Of a stretch of DNA of 6,206 nt, positions 5,810-6,206 are shown in pieces. Below the pieces are notes generated by a model that had not been told where the DNA came from, made no database searches, and was given only the letters and a program-made list of their open reading frames with translations. Each line of letters starts with the position of its first letter. The first letter of the stretch is position 1. The position numbers and the translations under genes are program-made. Source of the DNA: Bacteroidales bacterium Bact_07 (GTDB taxonomy: Bacteria; Bacteroidota; Bacteroidia; Bacteroidales; Tenuifilaceae); the NCBI GenBank assembly GCA_001603415.1, contig LUYY01000166.1, forward strand, positions 1-6,206. Direction: 5' to 3'.

Positions 5810-6047
5810 CCCAAGTACCCTGAGTTTAGGGGAATGAATCGGAATGAATCGGAATGAATCGGAATGAATCGGAATATACGGAATTTTGGGAATATGATGG
5901 AGTTATAGGAAATTTAGAAAAGTTAGAGGGGAAGTGAACAGTTAAACCCATAGAGGATGAGCCGGAAATATTCGGTATGATTATGAATAGTAGAGTGTGA
6001 GTGAAATTGAGTAGTTAAATCGTAACTGGGATGTTAAATTTTTTTAA
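5810..6047 (+). repeat. Intergenic repeat element, copy 2 (after dapD)
   Basis: Matches copy 1 in motif order and orientation, starting right behind the dapD stop codon: left motif AAGTACCCTGAGTT (5813-5826), a 10-bp array (5831-5880 and decayed units beyond), TGATGGAGTTA (5895-5905, identical 11 bp), eroded remnants of the second array (about 5899-5930), GTGAACAGTTAAACCCA (5934-5950, identical 17 bp), TTGAGTAGTTAAATC (6007-6021), and seven T at 6039-6045. It is shorter than copy 1 between the left motif and the 17-bp block (121 versus 156 bases), as expected if array length varies. It is non-coding. The coding ends of thiF and dapD are unrelated, so the similarity starts at the stop codon and is not a gene duplication. 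Confidence 0.75.
5831..5889 (+). repeat. 10-bp tandem array, GGAATGAATC type
   Basis: Four perfect units GGAATGAATC at 5831-5870, then GGAATATACG (5871-5880) and a shifted GGAATTTTGG (5880-5889). The unit differs from copy 1 (GGAATGAGTC) at one base. Four identical units in a row point to recent expansion or correction of this array, while its right edge decays. Confidence 0.9.
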
Positions 6048-6177
6048 GCAAATCCGCCAATTAAAGCATGTTGTTTAAATGTTTTCTTTATTTCCATTGA
6101 CCAATCTCAGTTTAACAACTTAAATATGCTAATTCCTCCTTACCTGAAAGCAGTATCTTTTAAGTAAATAAAAGTAT
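6048..6177. other. A/T-rich non-coding stretch with an imperfect inverted repeat
   Basis: No plausible gene on either strand. GTTGTTTAAATG (6070-6081) and CAGTTTAACAAC (6108-6119) can pair at 10 of 12 positions across a 26-base loop. The stem is A/T-rich and lacks a T-run directly after it, so it is a weak candidate for any regulatory role. Confidence 0.3.
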
Positions 6178-6185
6178 TACCTTTG
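6178..6185 (+). promoter_or_regulatory. Promoter -7 element for a gene beyond the window
   Basis: TACCTTTG matches TAnnTTTG exactly. A good -33 element is not seen at the expected distance. The only following ATG (6199-6201) is directly followed by TAA, so the start codon of the gene it would serve must lie outside the window. Confidence 0.45.
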
Positions 6186-6206
6186 TCGGTTGATTATCAT
6201 GTAAAA

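Noticed and set aside
5818..5830. Intrinsic terminator after dapD (CCCT/AGGG hairpin)
   Set aside because: The stem is only four base pairs with a six-base loop and no T-run follows.

Overview
The window looks like chromosomal DNA of a member of the Bacteroidota. Three things suggest this: promoter elements of the TAnnTTTG type close upstream of ribE and dapD and near the right edge; A/T-rich start regions without Shine-Dalgarno sequences; and a histidine kinase whose core closely resembles a PhoR-like kinase common in Bacteroidota. Genus or family cannot be read from this segment. No phage, transposase, CRISPR, rRNA or tRNA gene was seen.

Layout. A short leader (1-130) precedes meaB (131-1234), a GTPase chaperone of methylmalonyl-CoA mutase. 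Six bases later comes a short-form ThiF-like E1 adenylyltransferase (1241-1828). A 456-base non-coding gap (1829-2284) holds an unusual repeat element and then the ribE promoter. Riboflavin synthase ribE (2285-2908) is followed after four bases by a membrane histidine kinase (2913-3971). A secreted protein with YD/RHS-like repeats (3992-4867, minus strand) converges on the kinase with a 20-base gap. It diverges from dapD (4991-5809), which makes N-succinyl-2-amino-6-ketopimelate for diaminopimelate and lysine. The last 397 bases are non-coding and hold a second copy of the repeat element plus a promoter-like motif for a gene beyond the window.

How the genes relate. Most are ordinary housekeeping functions: propionate/methylmalonyl-CoA metabolism, possibly thiamine or another sulfur-carrier pathway, riboflavin, and diaminopimelate. 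meaB with thiF, and ribE with the kinase, look like two two-gene transcription units. I see no functional link that explains either pairing.

The most interesting signal is non-coding. The gaps after thiF and after dapD share the same ordered set of motifs: a left motif close behind the stop codon, an array of 10-bp units of the type GGAATGAGTC, an 11-bp block TGATGGAGTTA, a second 10-bp array of the type GAAGTTAGAG (well preserved only in copy 1), an identical 17-bp block GTGAACAGTTAAACCCA, and a T-run at the right end. Arrays differ in unit number and have decayed. This looks like a dispersed intergenic repeat family attached to gene 3' ends. I do not recognise it as a named family.
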